From: Asterias amurensis
Lineage: Eukaryota; Echinodermata; Asteroidea; Forcipulatida; Asteriidae
Assembly: GCF_032118995.1 (NCBI RefSeq)
Contig: NC_092648.1
Location: forward strand, 15,404,450-15,468,449
Length of the DNA stretch: 64,000 nt
Direction: 5' to 3'
Shown piece after piece: positions 24,401 through 35,296 of this stretch. The translations under genes and the position numbers were made by a program. Within the stretch, counting starts at the first letter, position 1. Each line of letters starts with the position of its first letter. The notes beneath the pieces were generated by a model. The model had not been told where the DNA came from. It ran no database searches and saw nothing but the letters and a program-made list of their open reading frames with translations.

Positions 24401-27400
24401 AATTCTTCATCTCCATCCTCTTCTTCTCCTAGTCCCCCGAGTTCTGCCTCCTCATCGTCCTCAAACTCCATCTCATCGTCCTGGAAATCCTCTGACATTG
24501 TTTCTGACTGTGGTTCCTTTGAATTTGGTTCCTTGGACTTTCGTTCCTTGGAGGTTGGTTTCTTTGACTTTGGTACCTTGGGCTTTGGCTCCTTAGACTT
24601 TGATTCCTTTGACTTTGGTTCCTTTGACTTCAGTTCCTTGGTCTTTTGTTCCTCAGACTTTAGTTCCTCAAAGTTTAGTTCCTCAGACTCTGGTTCCTTG
24701 GATGTTGTTTCCTTGAGGATTGAGGGTCTTATCTCTTGGACATTGCTCTCTTCAACAATCTTTCTCGCTGTTTTTGGAGAATCCTTAATACCCTTCTCAT
24801 TGTTAGAGTTCTTTGATGTGCTTGGAGGTAAACCGATAAGAGCATTCAAGGTAGCGTCTGATCGTAATCCCTTGCGCTTCTCAAGGAGTTTATCTGGTAA
24901 CAAAATAACACAAATATTAAGACACAAACACCTGAAAACTACACAGTAAATTGTCATGGAAAACTGTTTTTTTCAAAATAACAACTTCCACAAATGATAC
25001 TTTAATTTGGAATGTGTCATGATTTTAGAGTGCATTTGTAATGTTATGGCTGTAAACAGATGTTGCTATTGCATGCTTTTGTTACTAGAGGTGGTATGTT
25101 TGGTAATCACTTTTAGAATTAATGGAAATTAAAACTCTTGGTTAGAAGCTTACAGCAGATTCTGATAGTATAAAGCATTTTGAGAAACAATTTACTTTGA
25201 TGTAAGGTGGTTATGTAAAAACATATCAGTTTGTATGCCCCAAAATTTTAATCTGAAAAGTGTAACCGGAGTAATGTTTTCGCTGACATGGAGATATTCA
25301 CTCCTGATTTTTCGGTGATATGTCATGTCAGTTTTGTTGTAACCTTTAGCCTATAGGATTAATACAATCAAATGGTTCCAAATACCAAAGGTACACTTTG
25401 CCTTTACTCTTACCCATCATTTCAACACTCATGTACAAGTGAACTGGTCTCGTACTCTGTGTATCACCAGGACCAAGTGTGGGAAAACAGCTATCTTTCA
25501 TGTCAGGTGAAACCTCATCGTCCTTTGAGCCAAAATCCCAGGCATAGTTCTGGCGGTGAGAAGCAGTCCTCCGTCCAATCCTTGAGGTCTTGAAGAGGTC
25601 AAAGGTCGAACACCTTTGCGGATCTTTTGTGTAGAGACTCTTTTTGGAGTTTTTCCCGCTCATCTTTGACTGAGAGAGGGAGGGCAGGGATTGAGTTGCA
25701 CGATATTGAATCGATGGCATGAAAAGTCGATTGTCAGTCTTCTCTGCTGGAAGGTGATTGGAGTAACTATGGCGATGCTGTTGTTTGGTGTGGTTTCCAT
25801 GGAGACTTATCCTTGGCAGGGATTGAGATTGTAGCGATGGGGGCGGGGTGGTCGTACAGCGTAGTCGCTGGGAGACCTCCACCTTATGGAAAGCGTCTAT
25901 GCTGGAATGTGATTTCCTTGGTTTGCTCCTCAGTAGTGAAGGCATTGTTCTGGTATTGTTTCTGGTCATGGCGGCGGAGGTAAGTGGCTGGGATTTGAAT
26001 CTCTTGCCGTGCTTGTAGTCACTGAAGAGGGATACCACTGCACTTTCCATCGTGAATGCTCAATCAAATCTGCAATATAACAGATGGTGTTTTATATCAT
26101 ATTGCACTGACAAGAAGAATGCTATCTGCGGATATTTTCAGGCCTGGAATTTCATCTTTGAGAGGGCAAGCCATTGTCATTTTCCAAAGGGCACTTTCAT
26201 TGGAAAATCTGACTGAACAGAGATTCTGATGAATTGCTACTTTCATTACAAATGACAGCTACAGAGCAGTAAAAAATTACCGTTCTTTTCTCACGCACAA
26301 CAATTTCTTGTAGCTCTGTTCAATTTGGACAACAAATAGACCACCCACTGACATTAATCATGGTTTTATCTTTTTCCCTGGTTTTTGGGTCCATTGAGGG
26401 CGATCCTGGAACACAGAGCCCACTGAGACCATTGCCTCTATTGCCCAGTTTATATAACCTTTGAGCCTTTAATCCTCTTGCAGTGCTCAGAGCCGATTAA
26501 ATTTGCCTATTTTTTGGACTGAGCATCCGGCAGGATATAAGGCCTATAATGTTGTTTATTTATAACCCATTTGTTTTGGTTACAACACACCATGTGACCT
26601 TAAAATGGCCTTTGTGAAAGTTCAGACCGTAAAAGGGCACCCTAGGGTTAAACCAAGTTCCCCAAGATATTTTGGGGGTGCTTTTTTGGTGTGAGACATT
26701 TCCTTGCCATCCTATTACATGTACATATATGAAATACAAGACATGTGAGAAAAATCGTTGTTAGCACAAACCATTTGTACACAGAAATGTACATGATGTA
26801 TCAGTGACTGATTTCCTTGTACTGCATAGCAGAATACAACACAAAATGTATCAGTTAGGCCTACTTATCATCATTTGCCACTCAATAATTATCGAGTGTT
26901 TAGTGTGCACAAAATGCGTCCAGTGTAATTTTGTTGCTATGCAAAATTGCTGGACGAAATCAAAACAATTATCTGTTTTTAGATTAATTTTTACTTTTAG
27001 ACAGTTACCTGTACTCCAGATTGAGGCATGGTAAACACATTATGACTACCTTTTCCACCATTTGTTAGTTTTCTTCCTCATGGCAGCTTTATTTCACAAT
27101 GTATGTAAAAGACTTCATTCCCAAGCCAGTAATAGTTATCTATTCTTGACCATTATGTAATGAAGTTCTCACTCGAAACCATTCGCCCATTTCAAGTCCG
27201 GGTTACGCAGTGTTTACTTAGTCGTGGATTATTTATAGATACACAGAGAATTATTCTGGTTGTATGTGAAGATGAAATCAATAATGTACTTGTGCCAAAT
27301 GAGCACACGGGCCAACGTCCGCTGGCCGCCCCAATCACTGAGGATTGTAAACTGATTGTTAACGGAATGTAAGCTGTTTGTGTATGCCAGGGAAAAATCA

Positions 27401-30400
27401 ATGGAGGGAGTTGGGAATCTTAGCTAATTATTGATGATGTTCACCTGACAGACGCAGTGGTAAAATAAATACTGAATTTCTGCTTGCGGTTATCGTCCAA
27501 CTAAATCTCAACAGTCTTTCTTTAGTGATTGTAAAAAAAAGTATAAAGCAAAAATGTTCTTGTTTATTTGAAATTTGTCTCAAGAAATGGCTCGCATTAT
27601 AATTACATCTGGGGTTGGTTTCTCAAAGAGTTAAAAATTTAGTGCAAATCAATCTTAATTGCTATGCAACACAATGTGTCACAATGTAAGTCACTATGGC
27701 AATATTGACAACTCAAAGATGAATCTTAGTGCTTTGTGAAATCCAGTACTGTGGATCCGTTTTCATATAATCAAATTAGCTTAATCAAAATAATTGCAAG
27801 TTGTGATTAAGTATGGGGAGGGAATGTATAAATTTAACATGGTAGTTGTTGAATTTATGAGAGCAAAAAAATAATAATTTTTTTTTCACAATTAGTTCAA
27901 TTAGTTTTTGCCCTCATTAAATAGTATTAACAAAAAAGGATGGCATTTTAAAGAAAATGTTCAATAGAACACAGGGCTTGTATCTCAGACTTGGAAATAC
28001 TTTTACAAGACTTTCTGAACTTTTGGATGGAGATTTAAATGGGTACAGACTTTAGTTTGAGAACTTGACTAATAAATTACCAAACCTTAGAAGCATTAAT
28101 ACTTTTTGCTTTCCAGCCAAAAGAAGAAATGTTGTTGCTTGTGTAAAGGACAGGTCCATGCCAACGTTGTGTTACAACTTAGAATGGAAAACCATAGTTT
28201 CCCTTTAAAAAGTTCTGTGACTTTTGCCTGGAACAAAATCACTCCATTGAGTTAAACAACCTACCTCACTCTAGAGTCTAGCCTTGCAGTCAATCAACAG
28301 CCAGTCAGTACTCACTTGGGAGAACCAAGACCTACATTTTTGTCTTGGTCTCTGGTTGAACTGAAGCTTCATGAGTTAAATGATCCACAAGTGTTTTTTA
28401 AGGCCATCCAAGTAGTATAGTACTTGGTTTTCACCAAATAGTACAATTCCACGTTTGTTAGTCTATATGGTCTAACTAATTAGGAGATACAAATTACAAG
28501 TATCCAGTAAAGAAGACATACCACTTCATTAGTTGCATTTTCCAGTTCAAAAGGTTTTGTTGTAAATGTAACCAGTACACACAAATTGACAACAGTCCTG
28601 TCTGCGGAGAAGCTATTAACGCTGATCAAACCAGCAAGTAGTCTCTCATCCAGTCAAAAGATCTTCCACAACACAGACACTTAATAAAGACTCTTCTGCC
28701 TGCCTCTCCTTGTACTACTACACAAAGCCCTTCTCTTGTACAAGTTTTAGTGTCATCAACACCCACTGCACTCCTGAGTTCTTACTCTGCAGTGTTGTAA
28801 CCACGCAGCGATACAACCAAGCCAAACTACACAGATCCCAAACACTACATTGTGCACTTGCCTTTCAGGTTGAGCGGATTCTTTATGGTCCGCCTCACAC
28901 ACTGAGAGTACCCCCCTTAGGGTGCGTTGGGGGTGCACCAAACAAGCTGGCTCGGCTCCTGCCCATGATCCTATTGTAAGGTCACATCACCCCAGGGCGG
29001 GATTCTCATAGGTTTAGGTGTTTTGTGTCGAAAGCTTATAATGCTGTTGTATAGTTATTGCTAGTTGACATGGTTTACAACATGAAGATGGAGTGGGTGC
29101 CAGGAAAAGCTAGTTGCCAAAAGTGTTTCCAAGTATGCCGCAGACTCTTTAATTGGTGTGTGTTGAGTGATTTCAAGCAGCTTGGGTGGTTGAATGTGTT
29201 TTTGTCTGAATGTTCTATTTATGTGTTCTGATGATTTTGAGTTCTTTGTTAGAAAATAACACTGATGTGTCTATTTCATATTACTCCAAAAAATTGTGGT
29301 TTGTTCTTGTCCATTATTGGTATTTAATTTTCTGTCTGGGATGATCTTTACAAGCAATGTTCTCCGACATTTCTTGCCTCCGTGCTCTGACAAAACACTT
29401 CCCCCCCCCCTTTTTTTAAAGTATTGAAATCAAATGCTTTTAATTTATTTTTGTATGGGCTCCATGCATGTACTATAAATACTTTCTACATACAAAGTCA
29501 AATGGCTTCCACAAGAGATAGAAGGGCTAAATTTCATAGAGCTTCATAAATACAAAATTTTGCAAAGCACAACACCATTTTTCTTATTAAAAAAAATATT
29601 ACAATTTTATCAGTAACAAACCACAGAGAAAGTGACTGGTAACTTTGAAATGTTTTAGGGTTTAACAAAGAAAAATTGACTAGTGCAAGACTTGAACCTA
29701 TGACCTCCAGATTAACATGCCAGCACTCTACCAACTCAACTATCTTGCCCAAATGTTGGCAGTCTCCCTATTTTGGTAAATTTCTTTGTCCGGGGGTGGC
29801 AGTCAGAAACCATTTAGCCTGTAGCTGTCAGATAAGCAGGATCACACCCAAGTTTGCAATACTTTCTTTTAATAACCATAGTAATAACAATAATCACTTT
29901 CTTGTTATCAAAGCTCAAGACTTGGACCACTCCTTGCAGAAAATGTGTACAAATCAGCAGCATTGGTCCATCACATTGACCTGTGCACAAATGAGTGTGT
30001 GTAAAAATTGTATTAATTACTAAAATTAACAATGAAAATGTGTTCTTTTCTTTGTTAACAGAGGTGCATACTGTGCAGCAGTAGCAGCTACAATCACCAA
30101 TGTGGCTACACCTGATATGTTTGATGGCACCGCAGAATGGATAGCCAGGTAAGACACCTCAAAAAAAGAGACAAAAAATTGCATACAAAAATAATTAAAT
30201 GTGTTTAAGAAGGAAAATTGGCACAAGACTTTGTTTGTTTCTGAATGTATGTATTCAAATGGGAATTCCACTATGGGGATGAGGTTGGCTTAGTGGGATC
30301 AATGTATCTCGGACAGGAGCCTTCCAAATATTGCTAACACCCCATTCTGAGATCTATTCGCAATATGCTAGATATTGCAAACATAACACCAAGACTCTGG

Positions 30401-33400
30401 AATTCTCTTCCCGAAGACCTCAAACAAACACACAACATCACTCTTCGAGACGATGACAAGAGCAAGCTAGTCGAAACGTTGAGACCAATTCAAGAACTGA
30501 CTCCGCGGTAGTACAGTTAATTACCATCCTATAAGCTAAAGTAGTAGTCTCAACCAATTTTCTATACCTTCTGCCCGGGTAGTAGCTAAAAAGCAGGACA
30601 GTTCTTTTCAGAACTGAAATTTTCCCGAACATCCGATAAAACTTCTCCGCTGTAGTAGAATAAAGAAAGACAGTTCTTTAAAGAACTTGAACTCTACCTG
30701 GCAAGTAGATACACATATGGTGTTACCGCAAACCAAATATATATTGATACCTCACCATACAATGCCTCAAATCCTATATCACTCTCTTCCATCAGCAGAA
30801 ACCTACAACACACTTGCTCACACTGTCTTTCCCTACAATTTTGACAATACTTAACTTCTACTAGACCGGCACCTTTGAATGGTTTCCAAGGAACTAAGCT
30901 GTACTATTATTTCACCAGCCTCATTAATGATTGTTGTCTTGATTATTTTCTTGTGTATAGTTGTCAGACCTATGAAGGAGGTTTTGCTGGTCAGCCAGCT
31001 ATGGAGGCCCATGGAGGTTATGCGTTCTGTAGTGTAGCAGCTCTAGTAATCCTTGGACATGAGAGACTGTGCGACACAGAGGCATTACTAGTGAGTATTA
31101 TGTTGAAGTTACATCCAATTTTTAGTGTTCTCTTGTGGCGAATCCAGGCTTGTCAATGATCTTCCCGTCAAGGGAACTCGGCAAACTCCCACAAGGGGAA
31201 ATAAACACCAAGCTGGGACCACCCAATCTCTCTCACAAACCTTGGTTCAACGTCTATCATTATGAATTGCACAAATCAATTGTGATTCAGTTGCAAGACG
31301 ACATTACTTATACTAGTCATTGTAAAATCAGCGGTTAGCTTGGTAGGATTCGAACCCACACCCTTGTGAGTGCAAGTCATTCAGTCTAACCACTGGACCA
31401 CTGAACCACTGAACCATTGCACCAGACATAATTCAAAATTAAACTTGTTTGCTTAGAAACAACCGTATTAACCACATATTAAATTTAATGTTTTGTATAA
31501 TACCAAACAATTTTCTCCCATTGCAGAGATGGTTAAGCAACAGACAGATGAAGTTTGAAGGAGGTTTCCAAGGGCGGACCAACAAGCTAGTGGACGGGTG
31601 TTATTCCTTCTGGCAAGCTGGTACTTACCCACTCATACACAGCATACTAGGGGCACACAACGACCATGCACTCAGCCGAACGGAATGGGTCTTTGACCAA
31701 AGTATGTATTTACATTAATGTTTATGGCTTTGTATCATATTCTTTCAGTGCTATGAACCGATGTACAATCTCTGCCATTCATATGTACATATAAATCGTT
31801 GGTTCAAATTTTTTTTCTACCCCAAACTATTTAAAAATTTACCCTGTCAGTGAGTGTCCCTTGTGGCTTATTATTTGATAATTCAATTACCATAACATTT
31901 TATTCTTACTTCTATTTCTATTTTGTGATTCTAATGAGTTCAGGTTGCTGATTGTTTTTATTTTTGGATTGTTTGATTTGTTATGTATGTTGTGTGCATA
32001 TCTATTGTAATTTACTCTTTTTTATATTGTAATTTTGTTTTTGATTGCAATGTGCACATTTTCATTTGTTACCTTAACATTTTCACTTTTTACCCTGTAA
32101 ATTTTCAATTGTTTTGTCTTCAAATATTCACTTTTTGCCTGTAATTTTCAACTGTTTTATCTGGTAATTTTCACTTGTTGTTGTTATCTGTAAATCATTT
32201 TTTACTGGCAAATTTTAACTTGTTACCTGTAAATCTTTGACTATTTTGTCAGTAAATTTTAAAATTTTTGTATCTGTAAATTTTTAATTTCTACTTGCAA
32301 ATTGTGATATTTAATAAATTAAACTGAACCCCCATTGACTGACACAATATAATATTACAGTGTCTAATGATAAAGTACTAATATTTCTTTTCAGTGGCAT
32401 TGCAAGAGTACATTCTGTTATGTTGTCAGCACAAGCATGGCGGGCTCATTGACAAACCTGGAAAGTAAGTAAAAAGTTGTGAAAAGTTGAGTTCATTTAA
32501 GCCCCTTAAATGTTCAAAGACAAATGTACTGAAAATCCTGCTGGAAAAGTTTATCAAAAGATTAATACACTGTGCAGTAGATGAGACTCAAAATAAAATA
32601 GATGAACTGATCTAAACACAATATAGATTTATCTGTGTGTGTGATTGGTTTGTTTTGTTTAATATTTTGCTTGTTTGTTTGTTGGTTGCTGCTTTTCTGT
32701 TCAATAATATGATGTAAATATTATTTTTATTTTGCATAACTCTTGAGGATGCAATGTAAAATTATCTGTTTTGGGGACCTTGGAAAGGTGGTGGTTGTTT
32801 TTGTTTTTAAAGGAAATTTGTGCAGGTACACCTATATCTTTTTAAAGACACTGGACACTATTGGTAATTGTCAAAGACAACTTTTTATTTAAAACATCAG
32901 GCAATAAACCACAAGGGAAACTGACTTTAGTGAAAATTAATCCTTTATTAATTTTTTTGTTATCAACCCAAAATAAAATATTAATTTATCCAGTCAGTTT
33001 CCCTTGTGGTTTACAAATTGCCTTAGTTATTTAAACACATTTTGAGCAACTGCAAAGACCAATGGTACAAACTAATTTAATAATTTTGTATTTTTTCAGA
33101 GCTCGTGATTTCTACCACACATGTTACTGTTTGAGCGGACTGTCTGTGGCTCAACACTTTGCAGCAGGAAAACTTGCCAATAAATTAATCCTAGGACCCC
33201 CTGAAAATGAGCTGGTAAGTCTTGAGTCGTTTCCAGAGTAAACCTTGTGTTCCTTTTGGAATATGTGGTTTATAGTTTACATGCACTCTAGAACAGGGCT
33301 CAAATTTTACACTGAACAAGTCCTGCAGTTTTGTTGTTTCTTTTCGTTGAATATTAATTGATAAAAAAAACCTAAACTGTTTAATATCTTGAGCAAGACA

Positions 33401-33533
33401 AAGTATTGCAAATTGCTTGTTTTGAGTCCTATAAAATACCTTACATTTCTATTGAGTATTTTATAATGAAGACAGATGAGATCAATCTTCTCGTATCACT
33501 CTCAAAGTGTTTGTTCAAATAAACTGAGTCAGG

Positions 33534-33568
<35 letters not shown>

Positions 33569-34906
33569 TCTGGTCTTGCAAAAAACAATACTGGTCCAGT
33601 AACACATTTGAGCAACAAGATGGATGTGGTCTTATGGATTTTTCCTAAAAATGGCTCGTAAATGTTGGTGCCCTTACACACACAAACTTACAGGGTACTT
33701 TTTCGCAATGAATTATTGCTACATAGAATAATAGGAATAACAATGGAGGTACCCTGTAACTGTCATTATTGCAGGGTCTGTGTGTACAGCACAGTTTGCA
33801 GAGAGCATTGTCATTGCATTTTATTTGTTTCATACATTGCCATAAAACATTATTTCCTTCATTGATTAATCATAAAGAACTTGATTTTTTCTGTTTTGAT
33901 ATTGATTTTCATATTCTCATTCCTATTATTGATTGTGTTTTAACTTGGTTATTTATCGACAATAACTTGATGGTGAAAATGTTGTGTCTTTATCAATTCT
34001 TTTCTTCATTGAATAATCACAATGTACTTGATTTCTTCTGGTTTACATTTGAATTTGGTTTTCATATTCTCATTTCTTCTATTGATTGTGTTTCTACTTG
34101 ATTATTTATTGACAATAACTTGCTGTTGAAAATGTTGTGTCTTTATCAATTGTACAATATATGTATCCCTTCTTTTTTTCTATAAATGGATATGTATTTG
34201 TCCATACTTTTTTTGCCTCTGAAGAAGGTCCGGTTTGGATCGAAAGCTAAGGCCATCTACCCTACTCATTATATATTTAACCTTATGTATATAATGTGCT
34301 TTTATTCTTGTGTTCTTTTTGATATTTTACTTCCTTGGGTTTCTTTCTTGAGACTCTTAAATACTTCCGCCTTCCTTCTTAATTTGTGTTAACATCAATT
34401 GTTAGTACTTTGCATATAACTCTAGTTGTGTTTTAGAAGTGTTTATAGGCTCGTTGTTTTAACTAGATATTTGCTTAAATTATTATGGTACAATATTTCA
34501 AGTTATACGTATGTATACCATCTCATTTTGATTTTAATATTTTATGTTTTATCTGTTACATTTTTAGGGTCCTTTGTCAGATTGGACATTTTTATTAGTA
34601 TTGTTCACAATGTAGTAATATGAGTAATATTTAATGTTCACATTATTTCCAGGTTTAATTTTAACATTTTAAGTTGATACTTTATCTGCTACATTTTGAG
34701 GGTCATTACTGATGACACTCCTTATAGGCTTATTTTGATAGTATTATTTAAAACCTAGTTTGTAAAATTTAATTTCATGCCATATTAATTCAATCTATTT
34801 TTATTTTCCTCCCCGACAGAAACAAAGTCATCCGTTGTTCAACATCGGTCTGGAGCCGGCCTACCACGCCAACCAATTCTTCTCTTCACTCTCAGTGCCA
34901 AAGTGA
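18416..34906 (+). CDS. FNTB: Protein farnesyltransferase subunit beta
   Basis: Twelve coding exons: 18416-18508, 20147-20226, 20962-21126, 21749-21798, 22310-22406, 22861-22944, 30062-30148, 30961-31090, 31527-31701, 32395-32464, 33100-33214 and 34820-34906. All use GT/AG and join in frame to 410 residues (human 437; the C-terminal tail is shorter here). FNTB binds farnesyl diphosphate and, with FNTA, farnesylates CaaX-box proteins such as Ras and lamins in the cytosol. Evidence: ESLDASRPWLCYWILHSL, the prenyltransferase repeats PEGGFGG, YEGGFAGQPAMEAHGGYAFC and FEGGFQGRTNKLVDGCYSFW, and CCQHKHGGLIDKPGKARDFY. The zinc ligands are present: D285 and C287 in DGCYSFW, and H350 in DFYHTCY. The N-terminal 60 residues diverge, as in other species. 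Intron 6 (22945-30061) contains an opposite-strand gene. Confidence 0.97.
19401..19684. repeat. Nested foldback element in FNTB intron 1
   Basis: Outer inverted ends of about 36 bp (TTTTACCACTATACTAC on the left; GTAGTGTAGTGGTAAAA on the right, with GATTGTCCCC just inside). Inside are further hairpins in series: CCAGGACAAACGTG/CACGTTTGTCCTGG, then GTGCTTTGTGTACAAAA/TTTTGTACACAAAGCAC enclosing CTGGGAACCAC/GTGTTCCCAG. Overlapping open frames on both strands are products of this symmetry, not genes. Confidence 0.7.
20382..20481. repeat. 100-bp foldback in FNTB intron 2
   Basis: Arms CGTCTATTCCCCC and GGGGGAATAGACG, with an inner pair (GATCAGAAGAGGGA against TCCCTCTTCGGGTCAC) around a short loop. 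It folds almost end to end. Confidence 0.65.
21415..21490 (+). repeat. tRNA-like SINE head in FNTB intron 3
   Basis: A-box-like GGTGGTAGAATACTG followed about 35 bp later by B-box-like AAGTTCAACCT. It does not fold into a full tRNA by eye, so a tRNA-derived SINE relic is preferred. Confidence 0.35.
22003..22070 (+). repeat. tRNA-like SINE head in FNTB intron 4
   Basis: A-box-like GATGGTCTAGTGATAAAAC and B-box-like GGGTTGGAATCCC with tRNA-like spacing. It shares the GATGGTCTAGTG start with the copy at 3389. Confidence 0.4.
22592..22715. repeat. 124-bp foldback in FNTB intron 5
   Basis: Nearly perfect inverted repeat: ATGGATTGCAATATGCGTCA on the left and TGACACGTATTGCAATCCAT on the right, continuing through CCGCCATCTTTGA/TCAAAGATGGCGG to a loop at GTGCATGCGCAGCAC. 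A transcript would form a long hairpin. Confidence 0.7.
23150..23445 (+). repeat. tRNA-derived SINE in FNTB intron 6
   Basis: tRNA-like head with GTCAAGGGCACCGGACTC and B box GTGGGTTCGAGTCCCAG, then a tail with GACACTTGTGTCCTCAAGCA and AAGAACCCAGTACACTTAT. The tail block recurs at 16020-16262, which shows it is dispersed. Confidence 0.6.
23919..23924 (-). promoter_or_regulatory. Candidate poly(A) signal of the nested gene
   Basis: AATAAA on the - strand, 68 nt after the stop of the nested gene at 23992. It fits a short 3' UTR; not proven. Confidence 0.4.
23992..26050 (-). CDS. Unrecognised gene nested in FNTB intron 6: basic/acidic two-part protein
   Basis: Two coding exons on the - strand: 26050-25414 and 24893-23992. 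The intron has donor GGTAAGAG and acceptor TTACCAG, and the phases match, giving 512 residues; the joined reading is SVEMMDKLLEKRKGLRSDA. A further acceptor (TATATTGCAG, exon from 26069) precedes the ATG, so an upstream 5' UTR exon is expected. Residues 1-212 are basic and Ser-rich, with RIGRRTASHRQNYAWDFGS near the end. About 277-341 is a Lys/Ser/Glu/Pro repeat with KSKEP units, encoded by a degenerate 15-bp tandem repeat. About 346-512 is almost entirely Asp/Glu with Ser. I see no signal peptide, membrane span or known catalytic motif. Acidic tails of this kind occur in histone-binding and nucleolar proteins, but no function is assigned. The Trp/Tyr-containing block before the junction is the most likely conserved part. 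Confidence 0.75.
24515..24705 (-). repeat. Coding minisatellite, 15-bp unit
   Basis: Degenerate repeats of about 15 bp, read on + as variants of TTCCTTTGACTTTGG, encoding KSKEP-type pentapeptides inside the nested gene. Copy number may vary between individuals. Confidence 0.6.
25155..25330. repeat. Degraded transposon fragment in the nested gene's intron
   Basis: GATAGTATAAAGCATTTTGAGAAAC closely resembles the GATAGTATAAAACATTGTGAGAAAC block of the AGTGGACACTATTGG family. The remainder is diverged and the terminal repeats are not visible. Confidence 0.4.
26070..30061. other. Remainder of FNTB intron 6
   Basis: About 4 kb upstream of the nested gene. Its promoter and 5' UTR exon must lie here, but I could not place them. 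A short stretch near 27160-27375 has more balanced base composition than its surroundings. A tRNA-like SINE head lies at 29683-29760 on the - strand. No other exon is supported. Confidence 0.5.
29683..29760 (-). repeat. tRNA-like SINE head in FNTB intron 6
   Basis: On the - strand: A-box-like TAGTTGAGTTGGTAGAGTGC, then B-box-like AGGTTCAAGTCTTGC, with the spacing of a tRNA gene. It could also be a tRNA pseudogene. Confidence 0.45.
30300..30870 (+). repeat. LINE 3' fragment, interrupted by another repeat
   Basis: At about 30389 the + strand reads PRLWNSLPEDLKQTHNIT, the typical end of non-LTR reverse transcriptase ORFs (consensus RLWNSLP). After an intervening repeat (about 30437-30745, starting near GAGACGATGACAAGAGCAAG), sequence compatible with the LINE end resumes near 30757. 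Only the extreme 3' part is present. It lies in FNTB intron 7. Confidence 0.5.
31338..31432 (-). repeat. tRNA-like SINE head in FNTB intron 8
   Basis: On the - strand, A-box-like GTGGTTAGACTG and a strong B box GGGTTCGAATCC, next to short repeats of the type CAGTGGTTCAGTGG. tRNA-derived SINE is preferred to a functional tRNA. Confidence 0.5.
32050..32305. repeat. Degenerate about 30-bp tandem array in FNTB intron 9
   Basis: Seven or eight diverged copies of a T-rich unit resembling CTGTAAATTTTCACTTGTTT follow one another. Old satellite-like array with no coding content. Confidence 0.5.
32842..33070. repeat. Rearranged transposon copy plus foldback in FNTB intron 10
   Basis: The first 40 bp (AAAGACACTGGACACTATTG onward) is the right end of the AGTGGACACTATTGG family in reverse. 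It is followed by a separate inverted repeat, TAAACCACAAGGGAAACTGAC / GTCAGTTTCCCTTGTGGTTTA, at about 32898-33030. The left end may survive weakly near 33040-33070. Confidence 0.45.
33536..33566. repeat. Poly(T) tract
   Basis: About 31 consecutive T in FNTB intron 11. It may be the reversed A-tail of a retroposon, but no body was recognised beside it. Confidence 0.7.
33857..34150. repeat. Diverged tandem duplication, about 147-bp unit
   Basis: Two head-to-tail copies sharing CTTCATTGA, ACTTGATTT, TTTTCATATTCTCAT, GACAATAACTTG and GAAAATGTTGTGTCTTTATC. They differ at many positions, so the duplication is old. FNTB intron 11. Confidence 0.65.
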
Positions 34907-35061
34907 ACTTATTACAGGAAAGGCATGAATCGGATGGAAGGAAATAGTATTATTCCGTTCATGTTTCTAACCTGTTTGATTCAAATTTGTTGGCAGTCTC
35001 AGGAGCTAGCTTGCAGTTGATGAAGGGATGGTTGTAGTCATCAAATGGGAGAGATTCTTCG

Positions 35062-35296
35062 ACACTAGGTGGCAGCAGACTTATGCGGTAAATCTATTGT
35101 TCATGGAAGTGTGCGGATGCTATTAAGGCCGTGTCCAAAATGGCAACCTCGCCTACAGCTACAACTAGATCAGCGCATCTGCAAGTGTTGAAAAACAGGC
35201 AGAGGCGCACGATCTAGCTGTAGGAAGTCGCCGTTTCAGACACGGCCTTTTATGAACTACAAAATCAGTGGAAATTTGTCTGCTGCCACCTAGTGT
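35062..35296. repeat. Nested inverted repeat in FNTB 3' UTR
   Basis: Outer arms ACACTAGGTGGCAGCAGA and TCTGCTGCCACCTAGTGT (18 bp, perfect). Inner arms AAGGCCGTGTCC (35125) and GACACGGCCTT (ending 35249) continue with TACAGCTA/TAGCTGTA. It starts 155 bp after the stop codon, so the mRNA would carry a long hairpin. Confidence 0.7.

Noticed and set aside
24140-24949. 269-residue Ser-rich open frame on + opposite the nested gene
   Set aside because: It is the antisense shadow of Asp/Glu codons; the - strand frame has splice sites, phase match and a plausible protein.
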